The notes: a model not told the origin generated them from the letters alone. 64,000 nucleotides of DNA from DASRDS01 sp035570055 (GCA_035570055.1 DATMLM010000072.1:1-64000), one strand, 5' to 3'. Positions 34,201-42,586 are shown, counted from the stretch's first letter. Program-made: numbers and translations.

Positions 34201-34393
34201 CCTCGGCTGGACCGTCGGGCTCCTGCCAATTCCGCGCGACTGGCACCGCGCACGCACGCGCCTCGCGTGTCTCGCGGAACGAGGAGAGTCCGTCACGTCG
34301 GGCGAGTTGTGGGACGCGGCGGTGGAGGTATACGGTCTCAGTACGGCGGCGGTCGCGCCGCTCGCGGCATGGATCCTCGGGCCGACGCGGTGA
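31268..34393 (+). CDS. Eco57I-type N6-adenine DNA methyltransferase (type IIG/DrmMI-like, no nuclease seen)
   Basis: 1041 residues from a GTG at 31268. The N-terminal ~340 residues include 'LVYTCRLLFLAFLESKGWL', typical of Eco57I-like R-M proteins, and 'GCFYTPRSLVETTT'. The methyltransferase motifs are 'ILDPACGSGAFLVHMLE' (SAM binding, ~residue 398) and 'FDAIIGNPPWVRLHN' (catalytic NPPW, ~602). A basic helical insert (~510-590) and a C-terminal target-recognition-like region follow. No PD-(D/E)xK nuclease motif was found at the N-terminus, unlike true type IIG enzymes. The stop overlaps the helicase start (GTGA), so the two are translated together. Confidence 0.85.
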   Translation: MRSLRSAAGLLLNVTDAETFSPVLIALGFATARTIDPADQAALGLGNLAITVAIARGPGALRALVVTVSPSGLPIRDVVSTVAERLARRAPHLLWLLGVISPAKHLALAAWSADRVPPRTAALVIDRARVLDSDADTFRMLEAAATLAPGGDGTLVHARWIDILGREALGSRFYRGIERAVATLGATSVEREIALVYTCRLLFLAFLESKGWLDGDRAFLARTFSTCVAGTGGVHDRVLRPLFFGTLNTPPSRRAPRALAFGRIPFLNGGLFTPTPAERRGRHVRFSDAALGVLFDELLPHYRFRAREGSADWSESAVDPAMLGATFESLMARAERRATGCFYTPRSLVETTTASTLAHLLSGPELSPAEAHALIAGGTVDPALGPILRSRLETIRILDPACGSGAFLVHMLEMLADLAGRLGDPRPVAERRRGILTRSIYGVDINPIAVWLCELRLWLSVVVESDESDALPNLDRNVRVGDSLGGDSATAAAVCLPRHYVSAHGARKRALQRALDRTERSLAITRAKRALDGVRLQRIDLLAACRGRDLFGGRVEAKRQLHALRKESRERRQEIRTLEQGGALPFSYAVHFAHVGAFDAIIGNPPWVRLHNIPVATRERLRSRFRTFRDAAWLSGARLARAGRGFAAQVDLSALFVERALSLCRQGGVIALIVPAKLFRALAGGGVREMLLRETTPLSLEDWSNAEPEFDAAAYPALLVARRGHTQAQMRLAVHQRQGSHRRWVAPAGTLSFDTTPGSPWVIVPPAVRAAFDAVSRAGTPLAYSRFGPPTLGVKTGCNAAFVVTPEEIEEPFAIVRGRDDRGGTRRGLIESSLLRPLIRGDTLGAWIVPEKIASGRECLIWTHGVEQLPDHAAEWLEPWRRRLGARSDAGHAAWWSVFRTDGAIARTPRVVWGDLGRTPRAAVLSAGSACIALNSCYLARCPDLTDALALAALLNGPLAAAWLNAIAEPARGSWHRYLGWTVGLLPIPRDWHRARTRLACLAERGESVTSGELWDAAVEVYGLSTAAVAPLAAWILGPTR

Positions 34394-36462
34394 GCGCCCG
34401 CGCCGCCATCGCGCGGGCGTGGCTCGGGCTCGACGCTGACGGGCCTGCACCGGGCATCTCGCTCGGCGCCATCACGTTGCGTCCGCATCAGGCCGCGGGC
34501 GTCGCGCGACTGCGGTCGGCGATCGACGAGTATGGCGGTGCGCTGCTCGCCGACGAGACCGGGTTGGGGAAGACCTACATCGCGGTCGCGCTCATCGCTG
34601 AGGCGAAACGGCCACTGGTCGTCGCGCCTTCGGCGCTCCTCCCCATGTGGCGTCGGGCGCTCACCGAGGCGAGCGTGTCGGCTCGGATCCATTCGTGCGA
34701 GGCACTCAGTCATGGTCGGCGGCCCGCGCCGAGTGATTTTGTCGTCGTCGACGAGGCGCATCATTTTCGCAACCCGGCGACGAGACGATATGCCGCGCTC
34801 GCCGAGTTGACGACAGGCGCGAGAGTCCTGTTGCTCTCGGCCACGCCCGTGCACAACGCACACGCCGATATCACGGCCTTACTGGCGCTCTTTCGCGCGA
34901 ATCCGCCGCTCGGCCGCGTCATCGTCCGCCGTGAGCACTCCGCGGAGACCCGGCCACGCGTGCGGCCGATGCAATGGATCGCCACGGCCGATGACGAAGC
35001 GACACTGCACGACATCCTTGCGCTGCCGGCACCGGTGCCACCGCGCGACGGCGACGCGGGCGGCGCGCTCGTCGCACATGGCCTGGTGCGACAATGGGCG
35101 TCGAGTGCTGGCGCGCTCAAGGGTGCACTCAGACGTCGGCTCGCCCGCGCGATCGCGATGGCAGCCGCGCTCAAGAGCGATCGCCATCCAACGTATTGCG
35201 ATCTGCGATCGTGGTGCCTCGGAGAAGGCGCCGTGCAGCTGGCGTTTCCCGAGTTGCTCATTCCCGACGTCGCCCCGGCGGGAACGCGCGAGCTCCGCGA
35301 TGCGGTCGAGGCGCATGCACACGGCGTGCGACGACTGCTGGCTCAGATGGCCGCGCGACCGAATCCCGATCTGGCCCGCGCCGCGGCGCTCGGGGACATC
35401 GCGGTCGGTCGCAAAACGATCGCGTTCTCGGCGTACGAGGATACCGTGCACACCATCGCGCGGCACCACGGCTACCGAAAGACGTGCGCGCTTGGCGGTC
35501 GCGGTGGCATCGTCGCCGGCGGGCGATTGCGGCGGGCCGAGGCGATCGCCCGGTTTGCTCCGATCGCTATGGGCTGTCCGGCGCCGGCCGCGGCGCATGA
35601 GATCGACTTGTTGATCGCGACGGATCTCTTGAGTGAAGGGCTCAACCTGCAGGACGCGTCGGTTGTCGTGCACCTCGATCTTCCGTGGACGCCCGCGCGC
35701 ATGGAGCAACGAGTGGGGCGGGCGGCGCGGGTCGGCTCGCCACATCCCTGCGTGAGTGTCTACGCGCTGGCGCCGCCGGCGTCGGCCGAGGTGATGCTCG
35801 GCGTCGAGCGGCGGCTCCAAGAGAAGCTGCAGCAGGCGGCGCGTGCGGTTGGCGTGAGCCTCATGCTCTTTCCACAGCCGAGAGCCACCAGCATGCGATC
35901 GACACTCGAACGATGGGCGGCCGCTGACGTTCCCTCGGGCTCGATCGGCTCCGTGCGCGCCGAGCGAACCGGCTTTCTGGCCGCCGTTCGCGTCGACGCC
36001 GAGACGTTGCTCGTCGCCGAACACGGCTTCGGTGTCACGGACGACCCGGAAGATCTATTGCGTGCCGTTGGCTTGGCCGAGAACGAAGCGACTGTCACCG
36101 ATAGCGACGCGAGAGCGAAGGCAGAGCGGGCGGCTCTCGCGTGGGGCGAGCGTCGCGGAGTGACGCGAGACATCCATGATCTCGGCTCACGGCATGTTGC
36201 CAGGCGGATTGCTGGGATCGTGAGCAAAGCCCATGCACATCGGCGGCCGATGTTGGCCGAGATGGCCGCACGCGCGAGACGGGCGGCAACGTTGCCGTTG
36301 GGCGTCGGAGCCGAGGCCGCACTCGGGACGTTGGCTGAGGCAGTGATGGACGACGAGACTTGGCTAGCGGCGATTGCCGCGTTCGCGGACGATCATGGCC
36401 GAACGCAACCGGCGGCGCGGCCAGGCGTCGAGATTCTCGCCATGCTACTGTTCCACCCATGA
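34390..36462 (+). CDS. SNF2/RapA-type helicase coupled to the methyltransferase
   Basis: 690 residues from the GTG at 34390 overlapping the methyltransferase stop. All superfamily-2 motifs are visible: 'LRPHQ' (~30), Walker A 'LLADETGLGKT' (52-62), DEAH (~121), 'LLSATPVHN' (~150), and the C-terminal RecA half with 'LIATDLLSEGLNLQDASVVVHLDLPW' and 'EQRVGRAARVGS'. It belongs to the SNF2/RapA group that translocates on duplex DNA. A ~200-residue tail follows with no recognised nuclease. Partner: the methyltransferase upstream. Its stop overlaps the HAD gene (ATGA). Confidence 0.87.
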   Translation: MSARAAIARAWLGLDADGPAPGISLGAITLRPHQAAGVARLRSAIDEYGGALLADETGLGKTYIAVALIAEAKRPLVVAPSALLPMWRRALTEASVSARIHSCEALSHGRRPAPSDFVVVDEAHHFRNPATRRYAALAELTTGARVLLLSATPVHNAHADITALLALFRANPPLGRVIVRREHSAETRPRVRPMQWIATADDEATLHDILALPAPVPPRDGDAGGALVAHGLVRQWASSAGALKGALRRRLARAIAMAAALKSDRHPTYCDLRSWCLGEGAVQLAFPELLIPDVAPAGTRELRDAVEAHAHGVRRLLAQMAARPNPDLARAAALGDIAVGRKTIAFSAYEDTVHTIARHHGYRKTCALGGRGGIVAGGRLRRAEAIARFAPIAMGCPAPAAAHEIDLLIATDLLSEGLNLQDASVVVHLDLPWTPARMEQRVGRAARVGSPHPCVSVYALAPPASAEVMLGVERRLQEKLQQAARAVGVSLMLFPQPRATSMRSTLERWAAADVPSGSIGSVRAERTGFLAAVRVDAETLLVAEHGFGVTDDPEDLLRAVGLAENEATVTDSDARAKAERAALAWGERRGVTRDIHDLGSRHVARRIAGIVSKAHAHRRPMLAEMAARARRAATLPLGVGAEAALGTLAEAVMDDETWLAAIAAFADDHGRTQPAARPGVEILAMLLFHP

Positions 36463-37115
36463 ACGTGAGCGCTGTTCTGTTCGACCTGGATGGCACGTTA
36501 CTCGACACCATCGAATTGTTGCTCGCCAGCGTTCGCTGGGCCTTTCGTGACCGGTCTGAGCGCGTGCCGACACGAGAGGAATGGATCGCGGGGATCGGGA
36601 CGCCGCTGGCGTCGCAGATGCGAGTCTACGCGACGGACGAGCGGGATCTGGCAACGCTGATCGACGGGTACCGTGAGTATCAGCGTGCGCACCACGACGA
36701 GCTCACGCGGGCGTACGCGGACGCGATCGAGACGGTGGTGGACCTGCGCCGGGCCGGGTACCGGACGGGGGTCGTGACCTCGAAGGCGAGCGATATCGCG
36801 AACCGGAGCCTGGCGTTCGTCGGGCTCGATCGATATCTGGACGTGGTTGTGGGGTTCGATTCAACGGATCGGCACAAGCCAGATCCGGAGCCCGTCAGAT
36901 ATGCACTGGATGCGCTGCAGGTCCCTCCATCCGCCGCCGTATTCGTGGGCGACTCGCCACACGACATGTACGCCGGAAACGCGGCGGGTGTAGTCACCGT
37001 AGGGGCGCTGTGGGGGCCGTTTCCGCGGTCGGCGCTCCTTCCCGCGTCGCCACGCTTCTATCTGGACCGGATCCGGGACCTTCCCCCGTTGCTAGAGCGG
37101 CTCAAAACGCTCTAA
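36459..37115 (+). CDS. HAD-superfamily phosphatase (phosphoglycolate phosphatase / PpaX-like)
   Basis: 218 residues from the ATG overlapping the helicase stop. HAD motifs: I 'VLFDLDGTLLDTIE', II 'GVVTSKASDIANRS', III/IV 'HKPDPEPVRYAL' and 'AVFVGDSPHDMYAGNAAG'. The helical cap between motifs I and II is the type C1 form of Gph/PpaX enzymes, which dephosphorylate phosphoglycolate, pyrophosphate or nucleotides. Alone it would be housekeeping. Its 4-nt overlap with the helicase suggests it belongs to the methyltransferase-helicase operon, which is unusual. Confidence 0.85.
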   Translation: MNVSAVLFDLDGTLLDTIELLLASVRWAFRDRSERVPTREEWIAGIGTPLASQMRVYATDERDLATLIDGYREYQRAHHDELTRAYADAIETVVDLRRAGYRTGVVTSKASDIANRSLAFVGLDRYLDVVVGFDSTDRHKPDPEPVRYALDALQVPPSAAVFVGDSPHDMYAGNAAGVVTVGALWGPFPRSALLPASPRFYLDRIRDLPPLLERLKTL

Positions 37116-37194
37116 GAACTACTTGGGGGCAAGATGCAAACCTTCGGGACGGTCCGGCGATCTCAACACACGAGACGCATGGACAGTCCGACCG

Positions 37195-37776
37195 ATGCTT
37201 GTGGCGCCTTTTGAGGCGGCAAACGACGCTGAGGCCGCCAGGGCGGCTGAGGCGACGGACATTGCGGCCGCCCGGGCGGGCGACGCGCGGGCGTTCGAGC
37301 GGCTGTACCGCGTCCACGTCGATCGGGTGTTCTCGCTCTGCATCCGGATGGCGGGCGACCGGACGATGGCCGAGGAACTGACTCAGGACTGCTTTGTCCG
37401 GGCGTGGGAACGGTTGTCGTCGTTTCGGGGTGAGAGCGCGTTTGGTACGTGGCTGTACCGGCTGGCCGTGAACGTGGTCTTGAATGCCCGCAAAACCGCG
37501 GGCCGGGCGCGGAAGCGGTTCGTGACGGACGAAGAGGGTGATGAACGGAATGAACCGAGTGGAGAGCGCGAGACCTTCAGGAATCCAGGGACGATCCTGG
37601 ACTTGGAACAGGCGGTGGCAGGGCTCCCACCGGGTGCACGACGAGTGTTCGTGTTACATGATGTGCAGGGCTACCGACATGAGGAGATCGCCGAGATGCT
37701 GGGAATCACATCGGGCGGAAGCAAAGCACAATTGCATCGCGCCCGGCTCCTTCTCCGCGGCGCGCTGGAACGATGA
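37195..37776 (+). CDS. ECF-type RNA polymerase sigma factor
   Basis: 193 residues from the ATG at 37195; an earlier start at 37123 is possible but adds a non-conserved tail. Sigma region 2: 'AFERLYRVHVDRVFSLCIRMAGDRTMAEELTQDCFVRAWERLSSFRGESAFGTWLYRLAVNVVLNARK'. Region 4: 'LPPGARRVFVLHDVQGYRHEEIAEMLGITSGGSKAQLHRARLLLR'. No region 3, as in group 4 sigmas. The anti-sigma gene overlaps its stop, and two DUF4097 genes follow within the same run, so they are the likely regulon core. Confidence 0.92.
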   Translation: MLVAPFEAANDAEAARAAEATDIAAARAGDARAFERLYRVHVDRVFSLCIRMAGDRTMAEELTQDCFVRAWERLSSFRGESAFGTWLYRLAVNVVLNARKTAGRARKRFVTDEEGDERNEPSGERETFRNPGTILDLEQAVAGLPPGARRVFVLHDVQGYRHEEIAEMLGITSGGSKAQLHRARLLLRGALER

Positions 37777-38474
37777 TGACACCTGAATTGCAATGCGACG
37801 CGTTTGACGCGTTGCTCCCGGACTATCTCGAGCGGTCGCTCGATGCGGCGACCATGGCCGCGGCGCGCATGCACCTGGCGACGTGCGAGCGATGCGCGTC
37901 GTGGGTGCGCGACCTCGACGACATTCGGGCGCGGGCGGCCGAGCTGCCGTTGCTCACGCCGTCGCGGGATCTGTGGCCGGACATCGCCGCCCGGTTGTCG
38001 ACGGGTGTCGTCTCGCTCGACGAGCGACGGGAGCGCATGGTGCGGCGGCGGCATTGGCTGGTGAACGGCGCGGCGGCCGCCGGCCTGATCATCGCGACGG
38101 CGATCGGCACGGTGTCGGTGATGCGGTTCATGCAGCCCGCAATCCACATCGCCGAGAAGAACCCGAACAACCCGCTGCCGCCGGTCCCGATACCAGTCAT
38201 CCCGGTCGCCGAGAAACTGCCCGCGACCGTGACCTATGAGAGAGAGATCGACGGCTTGCGGACGATCGTCCGCGACCGTCGTGCACAGCTCGATCCCAAG
38301 ACGATCGCGGTGATCGAGAAAAACCTGAGCGTGATTGATTCGGCGATCGCCGAAAGCCGCGCCGCGCTGCGGAAGGATTCCACGAGCGCATTCCTCGCCG
38401 ATCAGCTCGACCACGCGCTGGACACGAAGCTCACGCTGCTGCGCACGGTCGCGTTACTCCCGGCCCGTACCTAA
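37773..38474 (+). CDS. anti-sigma factor with zinc-finger (zf-HC2) N-terminus
   Basis: 233 residues. The cytoplasmic ZAS-type domain is 'LQCDAFDALLPDYLERSLDAATMAAARMHLATCERCASWV' with the C...HxxxCxxC pattern. One membrane helix lies near residues 92-112 ('WLVNGAAAAGLIIATAIGTVSVM'). The periplasmic part has a proline linker ('NPLPPVPIPVIPV') and a helical coiled-coil-like end. It would hold the sigma factor at the membrane until a periplasmic signal arrives. It shares ATGA with the sigma gene and precedes the first DUF4097 gene by 6 nt. Confidence 0.88.
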   Translation: MMTPELQCDAFDALLPDYLERSLDAATMAAARMHLATCERCASWVRDLDDIRARAAELPLLTPSRDLWPDIAARLSTGVVSLDERRERMVRRRHWLVNGAAAAGLIIATAIGTVSVMRFMQPAIHIAEKNPNNPLPPVPIPVIPVAEKLPATVTYEREIDGLRTIVRDRRAQLDPKTIAVIEKNLSVIDSAIAESRAALRKDSTSAFLADQLDHALDTKLTLLRTVALLPART

Positions 38475-38480
38475 GCGACG

Positions 38481-39611
38481 ATGAAACCAACCCTCATCTG
38501 CCTAGCGCTCCTCGCCGCCCCGCTCATCGCGGCGGCGCAGGTGCCGCCCACGCCCCCGACTCCGCCTGTGCCGCCGCCGCCTCCCTCGAGTGAGTGGAGG
38601 GATTACGGCGATGCGTGGAAGGACTGGGCGAAGAACTACTCGAAAGCCATGAAGGACTACGCGAAAGACTTCGACGAGAAATTCGCCGACGCGTATGACC
38701 AGGACGAGAAATACGACAAGAAGTTCGAGCAGAAATACGAGCGCAAGTACGATCGCGATCGCGACAGCGACAACGAGCGCGACGACCAGGATGGCGAGAC
38801 CATCGACACGACGGTCGCGTTCTCGGGCTCCGGCGGGATCGTCGACCTCGGGATCATCTCGGGCACCATTACCGTCCGCGGGTGGTCGCGCGGCGAAGCC
38901 AAGATCCACGCGACGAGCGAAGAGGGGCGCGTCGACTTCGAGCACAGCGCGAATCGCATTCTGCTCGATGTCCGGCAGCACCACGATGGCGACAGCGAGT
39001 TCGACATCACCGTCCCGTTCGGCACGCGTGTGCTCATGCGCAGCACGTCGGGCGATCTGCACTCCGAGGGCGTCAAAGGACCGATCGAAGTGCGGACCGT
39101 GAGCGGCGAGGTGCGCGTCGGCGATGTCGTCGGTGACGCGGTCATCGAGGGCGTGTCCGGCGATATCGGAGTGCGCAACGTCGAGGGCAACCTGCGGGTC
39201 AACTGCGTGAGCGGCGAGATCGAGCTGTCGGCGGTCCATGGCGATGTCGACGCGTCGACGGTCAGCGGCGACATCTCGCTCCCGAACGGCCGGTCGCGCA
39301 TCGTGCGCATGGAGTCCGTGAGCGGCAACCTCACCTATGGCGGGCCGGTCGCCGGCGACGGGCGGTACGACTTCCACTCGCACTCCGGCGATGTCACCCT
39401 GCACGTGCCGCCGGACATCGGCGCCTCGCTCGCCATGGAGACGTTCAGCGGGTCGATCGAGAGCGAGTTCCGCATCACGATCACCACGGACACCAACGGG
39501 CATCACGGCAGTGGGCAGCACATCGAGACCACGCTCGGACACGGTGGGGCACACATTCAGATCGAGACGTTCAGCGGGGATATTCGCCTCGAGCATCTCT
39601 CTTCCCAATGA
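38481..39611 (+). CDS. DUF4097-family exported beta-solenoid protein, charged N-terminal segment
   Basis: 376 residues. The signal peptide ends 'APLIAAAQVPPTPP', then comes a proline-rich linker. Residues ~35-110 are a highly charged Lys/Asp/Glu/Tyr segment ('KDYAKDFDEKFADAYDQ', 'DKKFEQKYERKYDRDRD') that looks like an extended or coiled-coil spacer. Residues ~115-376 are DUF4097 repeats with recurrent turns '[ST].SGD[LIV]', 'VSGEV', 'VSGDI', 'FSGSIE', 'FSGDIRLE', expected to stack as a right-handed beta-solenoid. Role unknown; the position behind sigma/anti-sigma suggests an envelope-stress product. It overlaps the next DUF4097 gene (ATGA). Confidence 0.85.
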   Translation: MKPTLICLALLAAPLIAAAQVPPTPPTPPVPPPPPSSEWRDYGDAWKDWAKNYSKAMKDYAKDFDEKFADAYDQDEKYDKKFEQKYERKYDRDRDSDNERDDQDGETIDTTVAFSGSGGIVDLGIISGTITVRGWSRGEAKIHATSEEGRVDFEHSANRILLDVRQHHDGDSEFDITVPFGTRVLMRSTSGDLHSEGVKGPIEVRTVSGEVRVGDVVGDAVIEGVSGDIGVRNVEGNLRVNCVSGEIELSAVHGDVDASTVSGDISLPNGRSRIVRMESVSGNLTYGGPVAGDGRYDFHSHSGDVTLHVPPDIGASLAMETFSGSIESEFRITITTDTNGHHGSGQHIETTLGHGGAHIQIETFSGDIRLEHLSSQ

Positions 39612-40432
39612 GAACGACCATGACCATTCGCGCGTTCGCCATCATGATCGCCGCCGGCGCCCTCTCGGCTGCTTCCCTTTCGGCACAGACCGATCATGGG
39701 GATACTTCGCGGGACTTCCACTGGAGCGGCAACGTGGGAAGCGGGCACTGGCTCCGCGTGCGGAACCTCTCCGGAGCAGTCCACGTGCAGGCGGCCAGTG
39801 GGAACGATGTGGTCGTCGATGCGCACAAGCGTTGGCGGCGCGGGGATCCCGCTGCCGTCCGCTTCACCGTCGACAAGACATCGGACGGCGACATCCTCAT
39901 CTGTGCGCTCTGGGGCAATGAGTCCAGCTGCGACGAGGACGGGTATCAGTCGCATTCGCACCATCATCACGGGTGGGACGACGACGACGACGTTTCCGTC
40001 GAGTTCACGGTGCAACTACCGAAGGGCGTCAACATCGCGACATCCACCGTCAACGGTGGCGTGTTCGTCGACGGCGCGACGGGCAAGGTCGAGGTGAGCA
40101 CGGTCAACGGCAGCGTCGAGGCCACCACGCTCGGCGGGCCCGTCGAGGCGTCCACGGTGAACGGCGACGTCGAGGTGCACATGCATTCGACATCCGACGC
40201 GACGCACCTCGAGTACTCGACCGTCAATGGCTCTGTCAAAGTGTATTTGCCGACGGAGCTCAATGCGGACATCGAGATGTCGACGGTGAACGGCAGCTTT
40301 CACTCCGACTACCCGCTCGCGCTGAGCGGGCGCATCGACCCGCACCATCTGCACGCCCAGATCGGCACTGGCGGGCCGCGCGTGCGGTGCTCGACCGTGA
40401 ACGGCAGCATCGATCTGCGCAAAGCGACGTAG
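39608..40432 (+). CDS. second DUF4097-family exported protein, STVNG repeats
   Basis: 274 residues with a signal peptide ending 'ASLSAQTDHG'. The DUF4097 repeat is here written as STVNG: six copies, all at equivalent turns. Before the repeats lies a charged patch 'SHSHHHHGWDDDDD', which could bind metal. The protein is shorter than its upstream neighbour and lacks the charged spacer, so the pair arose by duplication and diverged. It ends the sigma operon. Role unknown; periplasmic or outer-membrane location is inferred from the signal peptide. Confidence 0.83.
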   Translation: MRTTMTIRAFAIMIAAGALSAASLSAQTDHGDTSRDFHWSGNVGSGHWLRVRNLSGAVHVQAASGNDVVVDAHKRWRRGDPAAVRFTVDKTSDGDILICALWGNESSCDEDGYQSHSHHHHGWDDDDDVSVEFTVQLPKGVNIATSTVNGGVFVDGATGKVEVSTVNGSVEATTLGGPVEASTVNGDVEVHMHSTSDATHLEYSTVNGSVKVYLPTELNADIEMSTVNGSFHSDYPLALSGRIDPHHLHAQIGTGGPRVRCSTVNGSIDLRKAT

Positions 40433-40483
40433 CCCGGGGCCCGGTTATATTTAGGGAAACCTCAGTTCTCGGAGCTTTCCCTG

Positions 40484-41164
40484 ATGGGCACGTCCTACGC
40501 CCTGCCAGCCCAAGTCGTCCGGAGCGGCGCCGACCGAGCGACCCTCGTCCGCCGCACCTATGCCTTGGTCTTCACGGGCATACTGTTTACCATTGCCGGC
40601 GCCGCGTTCTCGTGGTCCCAGCCGGCGATCCTGCAGGCTGTCGTTCAGCATCCGCTGATCGCCGGACTCGTGATGTTCGCGCCACTGCTCGCGGCCCAGC
40701 GCGCCGCCCGCAGCTTCCCGGCGAACATCGGGTTCGTGTATCTCTTCACGTTCATGATGGGCATTTTCCTCGCGCCCATGCTGCTGTACTACGCCCGCGT
40801 GCAACCGGGCGTGCTCCAAGAGGCAGGCCTGTTGACGGGCACGGCGTTCGGCGCCCTGACGATGTACGCCTTCGTCAGCCGCCGCGACTTCTCCGCGTGG
40901 GGCTCGTTCTTTTTCACGGGCCTGATCGTGCTGATCGTCGCATCCGTGCTCAACTTTTTCCTGCACAGCACGGGCGTGCAACTCTGGATCGCGGGCGCGA
41001 CGGTCCTGGTCTTCTCGGGCCTGCTCGTGTTCGACACGTGGCGCATCCGGAACTACTTCGGTCCGGATGACTACGTGCTGGCCGCGGTCAACATCTATCT
41101 GGATCTGCTCAACCTGTTCATGGCGATCCTGACCCTGCTGGGCGGGTCGCGTCGCCGGGGTTAG
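40484..41164 (+). CDS. Bax inhibitor-1 / YccA-family membrane protein
   Basis: 226 residues. Seven membrane helices are visible from 'TYALVFTGILFTIAGAAFSW' to 'VNIYLDLLNLFMAILTLLGG'. The family marker 'AFGALTMYAFVSRRDFS' and the helix-7 motif 'YLDLLNLFMAIL' are present. BI-1 proteins are pH-sensitive calcium leak channels or modulate FtsH (YccA). Upstream, TATATT (40446-40451) and GGAG (40471-40474) give a leader of about 25 nt, so this gene is not leaderless. The last 47 nt overlap the convergent gene. Confidence 0.88.
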   Translation: MGTSYALPAQVVRSGADRATLVRRTYALVFTGILFTIAGAAFSWSQPAILQAVVQHPLIAGLVMFAPLLAAQRAARSFPANIGFVYLFTFMMGIFLAPMLLYYARVQPGVLQEAGLLTGTAFGALTMYAFVSRRDFSAWGSFFFTGLIVLIVASVLNFFLHSTGVQLWIAGATVLVFSGLLVFDTWRIRNYFGPDDYVLAAVNIYLDLLNLFMAILTLLGGSRRRG

Positions 41165-42545
41165 CGAGCTCCCACACCGTCCCATCATCGAGCCGCGCCA
41201 CCCGAGCGAGCCTGAGTCGCTCGGCGATCGAATCCGGTGGCGCGGCGTCCGGGCTCGGGATGTCGAACGCGACCATGAGCCCATGCGTTCGCAGCAGCCG
41301 GTCGCCAAATCGACGGAGCGTGAGCGGCTCGAGCACCGGCGGCAGACTGTGCGAGCTCCGGCCGGCCTGGAAGTACAACGCTACGGGCCAATTCGTGTAG
41401 ATGGTCCGGCCGTTCGCCGAGTCGCGCACCCAGGCGACGGTCGGCGAATACCGCCAGTCGGAGCTGGCAAAGTCGTTCCCATCGTCGAGCGCGTTCTTGA
41501 TCGCGCCGGCGCTCACTATGGCCGACGCGACGACCCAGGCGCCGAGTAGGAACCGCGCGATGCGCGGCGCCGAAGCAAGCGCGGCAACGGTCGCCAGCTC
41601 GGCCAGCAAGAAACCCGGCGCAAAAATGCGCTCGTCGAACGGAATGTTCGGGTCCGCGCGCAGTCGCGACACGACGGTGATCGCCGCCAGGCTCGCTCCG
41701 ATGAGTGCCGCCGCCCAAATGATCGGCCGCGAGCGCCACGCTCTCACAACTGTCACGATCGCGATGGCGGCGATCACCGCGGCCACCGCCCAGCGAACCG
41801 CCGGAGCCGTGATGCCGGGCGCGAGCCAGTCGGCGACGGTATTCGCGCCAACGCGAAGCGTAGCGCCAAAGTGCCCATAGCTGGCGATCCGCCGAATCTC
41901 CGCGTTCCGCGAGGTCCAGAGGCGCAACGCGATCACCGCCGGCAACGAGACGAGCGCGAGATCGCGCAGCCGCCGACGCCAGGGCACACCGCGGCGCGCG
42001 ACCACCCACAGGGCCGCGGCCACCACGAGGCCGACGCCCGCATATCGCACCATGACGGTCGCCGCGCCGACGAGACCAAGTGCGAGCCGCGACATCCCGT
42101 CGTCGCGCTCGAATAGGGCGAGGGCCGCGACGAGCAGCGCGAGAAACAACGGCTCGCTGAGTACGGAGAGGTGCGCGTCGACGAGCGCGGGCGTCAGGAA
42201 AATGACTGCGACCGCGACGAACCCGAGCGCCATCGTGTCCATGAGCAGACAGATCACGGTCGCTGTCGCGAAGGCGGAAGCCGCTATGACGATCCGCGCC
42301 GATTGCACGGGCGACACGCCCAGCGCGATCGGCCCGGCGATCGCGATCGGAAACCCCGGCGGGAAATGGGCCAGGGCCTCCGTCGTATCGCTCGCGGCCC
42401 ACCCGCTCGTCGGGATGCGGAACGCGCCCGTGCGGACGAACGACACCGCGGCTCCCACGTACGACGCCGCGTCCGGATCGAGCCCGGGCCCTGGCGGCCG
42501 CGTCGCGAACGCTACGAGCGCGAACGCGGCCGCGCCGGCGAGCAC
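41118..42545 (-). CDS. polytopic membrane glycosyltransferase-like protein (GT39/PMT-like)
   Basis: 475 residues from a GTG at 42545. About ten membrane helices run from the N-terminus to ~residue 350, then a soluble C-terminal part ('TIYTNWPVALYFQAGRSSHSLPP'). An acidic loop after the first helix ('GPGLDPDAASYVGAAVSFVRTGAF') and 'HFPPGFPIAIAGP' fit GT-C-fold polyprenyl-phosphate glycosyltransferases, where the first loop Asp is catalytic. Donor and acceptor are unknown. It is downstream of the OmpA gene on the same strand (41-nt gap). The 3' end overlaps the BI-1 gene. Confidence 0.7.
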   Translation of the reverse strand: MLAGAAAFALVAFATRPPGPGLDPDAASYVGAAVSFVRTGAFRIPTSGWAASDTTEALAHFPPGFPIAIAGPIALGVSPVQSARIVIAASAFATATVICLLMDTMALGFVAVAVIFLTPALVDAHLSVLSEPLFLALLVAALALFERDDGMSRLALGLVGAATVMVRYAGVGLVVAAALWVVARRGVPWRRRLRDLALVSLPAVIALRLWTSRNAEIRRIASYGHFGATLRVGANTVADWLAPGITAPAVRWAVAAVIAAIAIVTVVRAWRSRPIIWAAALIGASLAAITVVSRLRADPNIPFDERIFAPGFLLAELATVAALASAPRIARFLLGAWVVASAIVSAGAIKNALDDGNDFASSDWRYSPTVAWVRDSANGRTIYTNWPVALYFQAGRSSHSLPPVLEPLTLRRFGDRLLRTHGLMVAFDIPSPDAAPPDSIAERLRLARVARLDDGTVWELANPGDATRPAGSGSP

Positions 42546-42586
42546 CGACGCGACCGCGCGAGACTTACCGAGCGGCGACTGCCTTG

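Noticed and set aside
31268..36462. complete DISARM or type I R-M locus
   Set aside because: Only a methyltransferase and an SNF2-type helicase are present; no DUF1998 protein, phospholipase-D-like protein, specificity subunit or nuclease motif was found.
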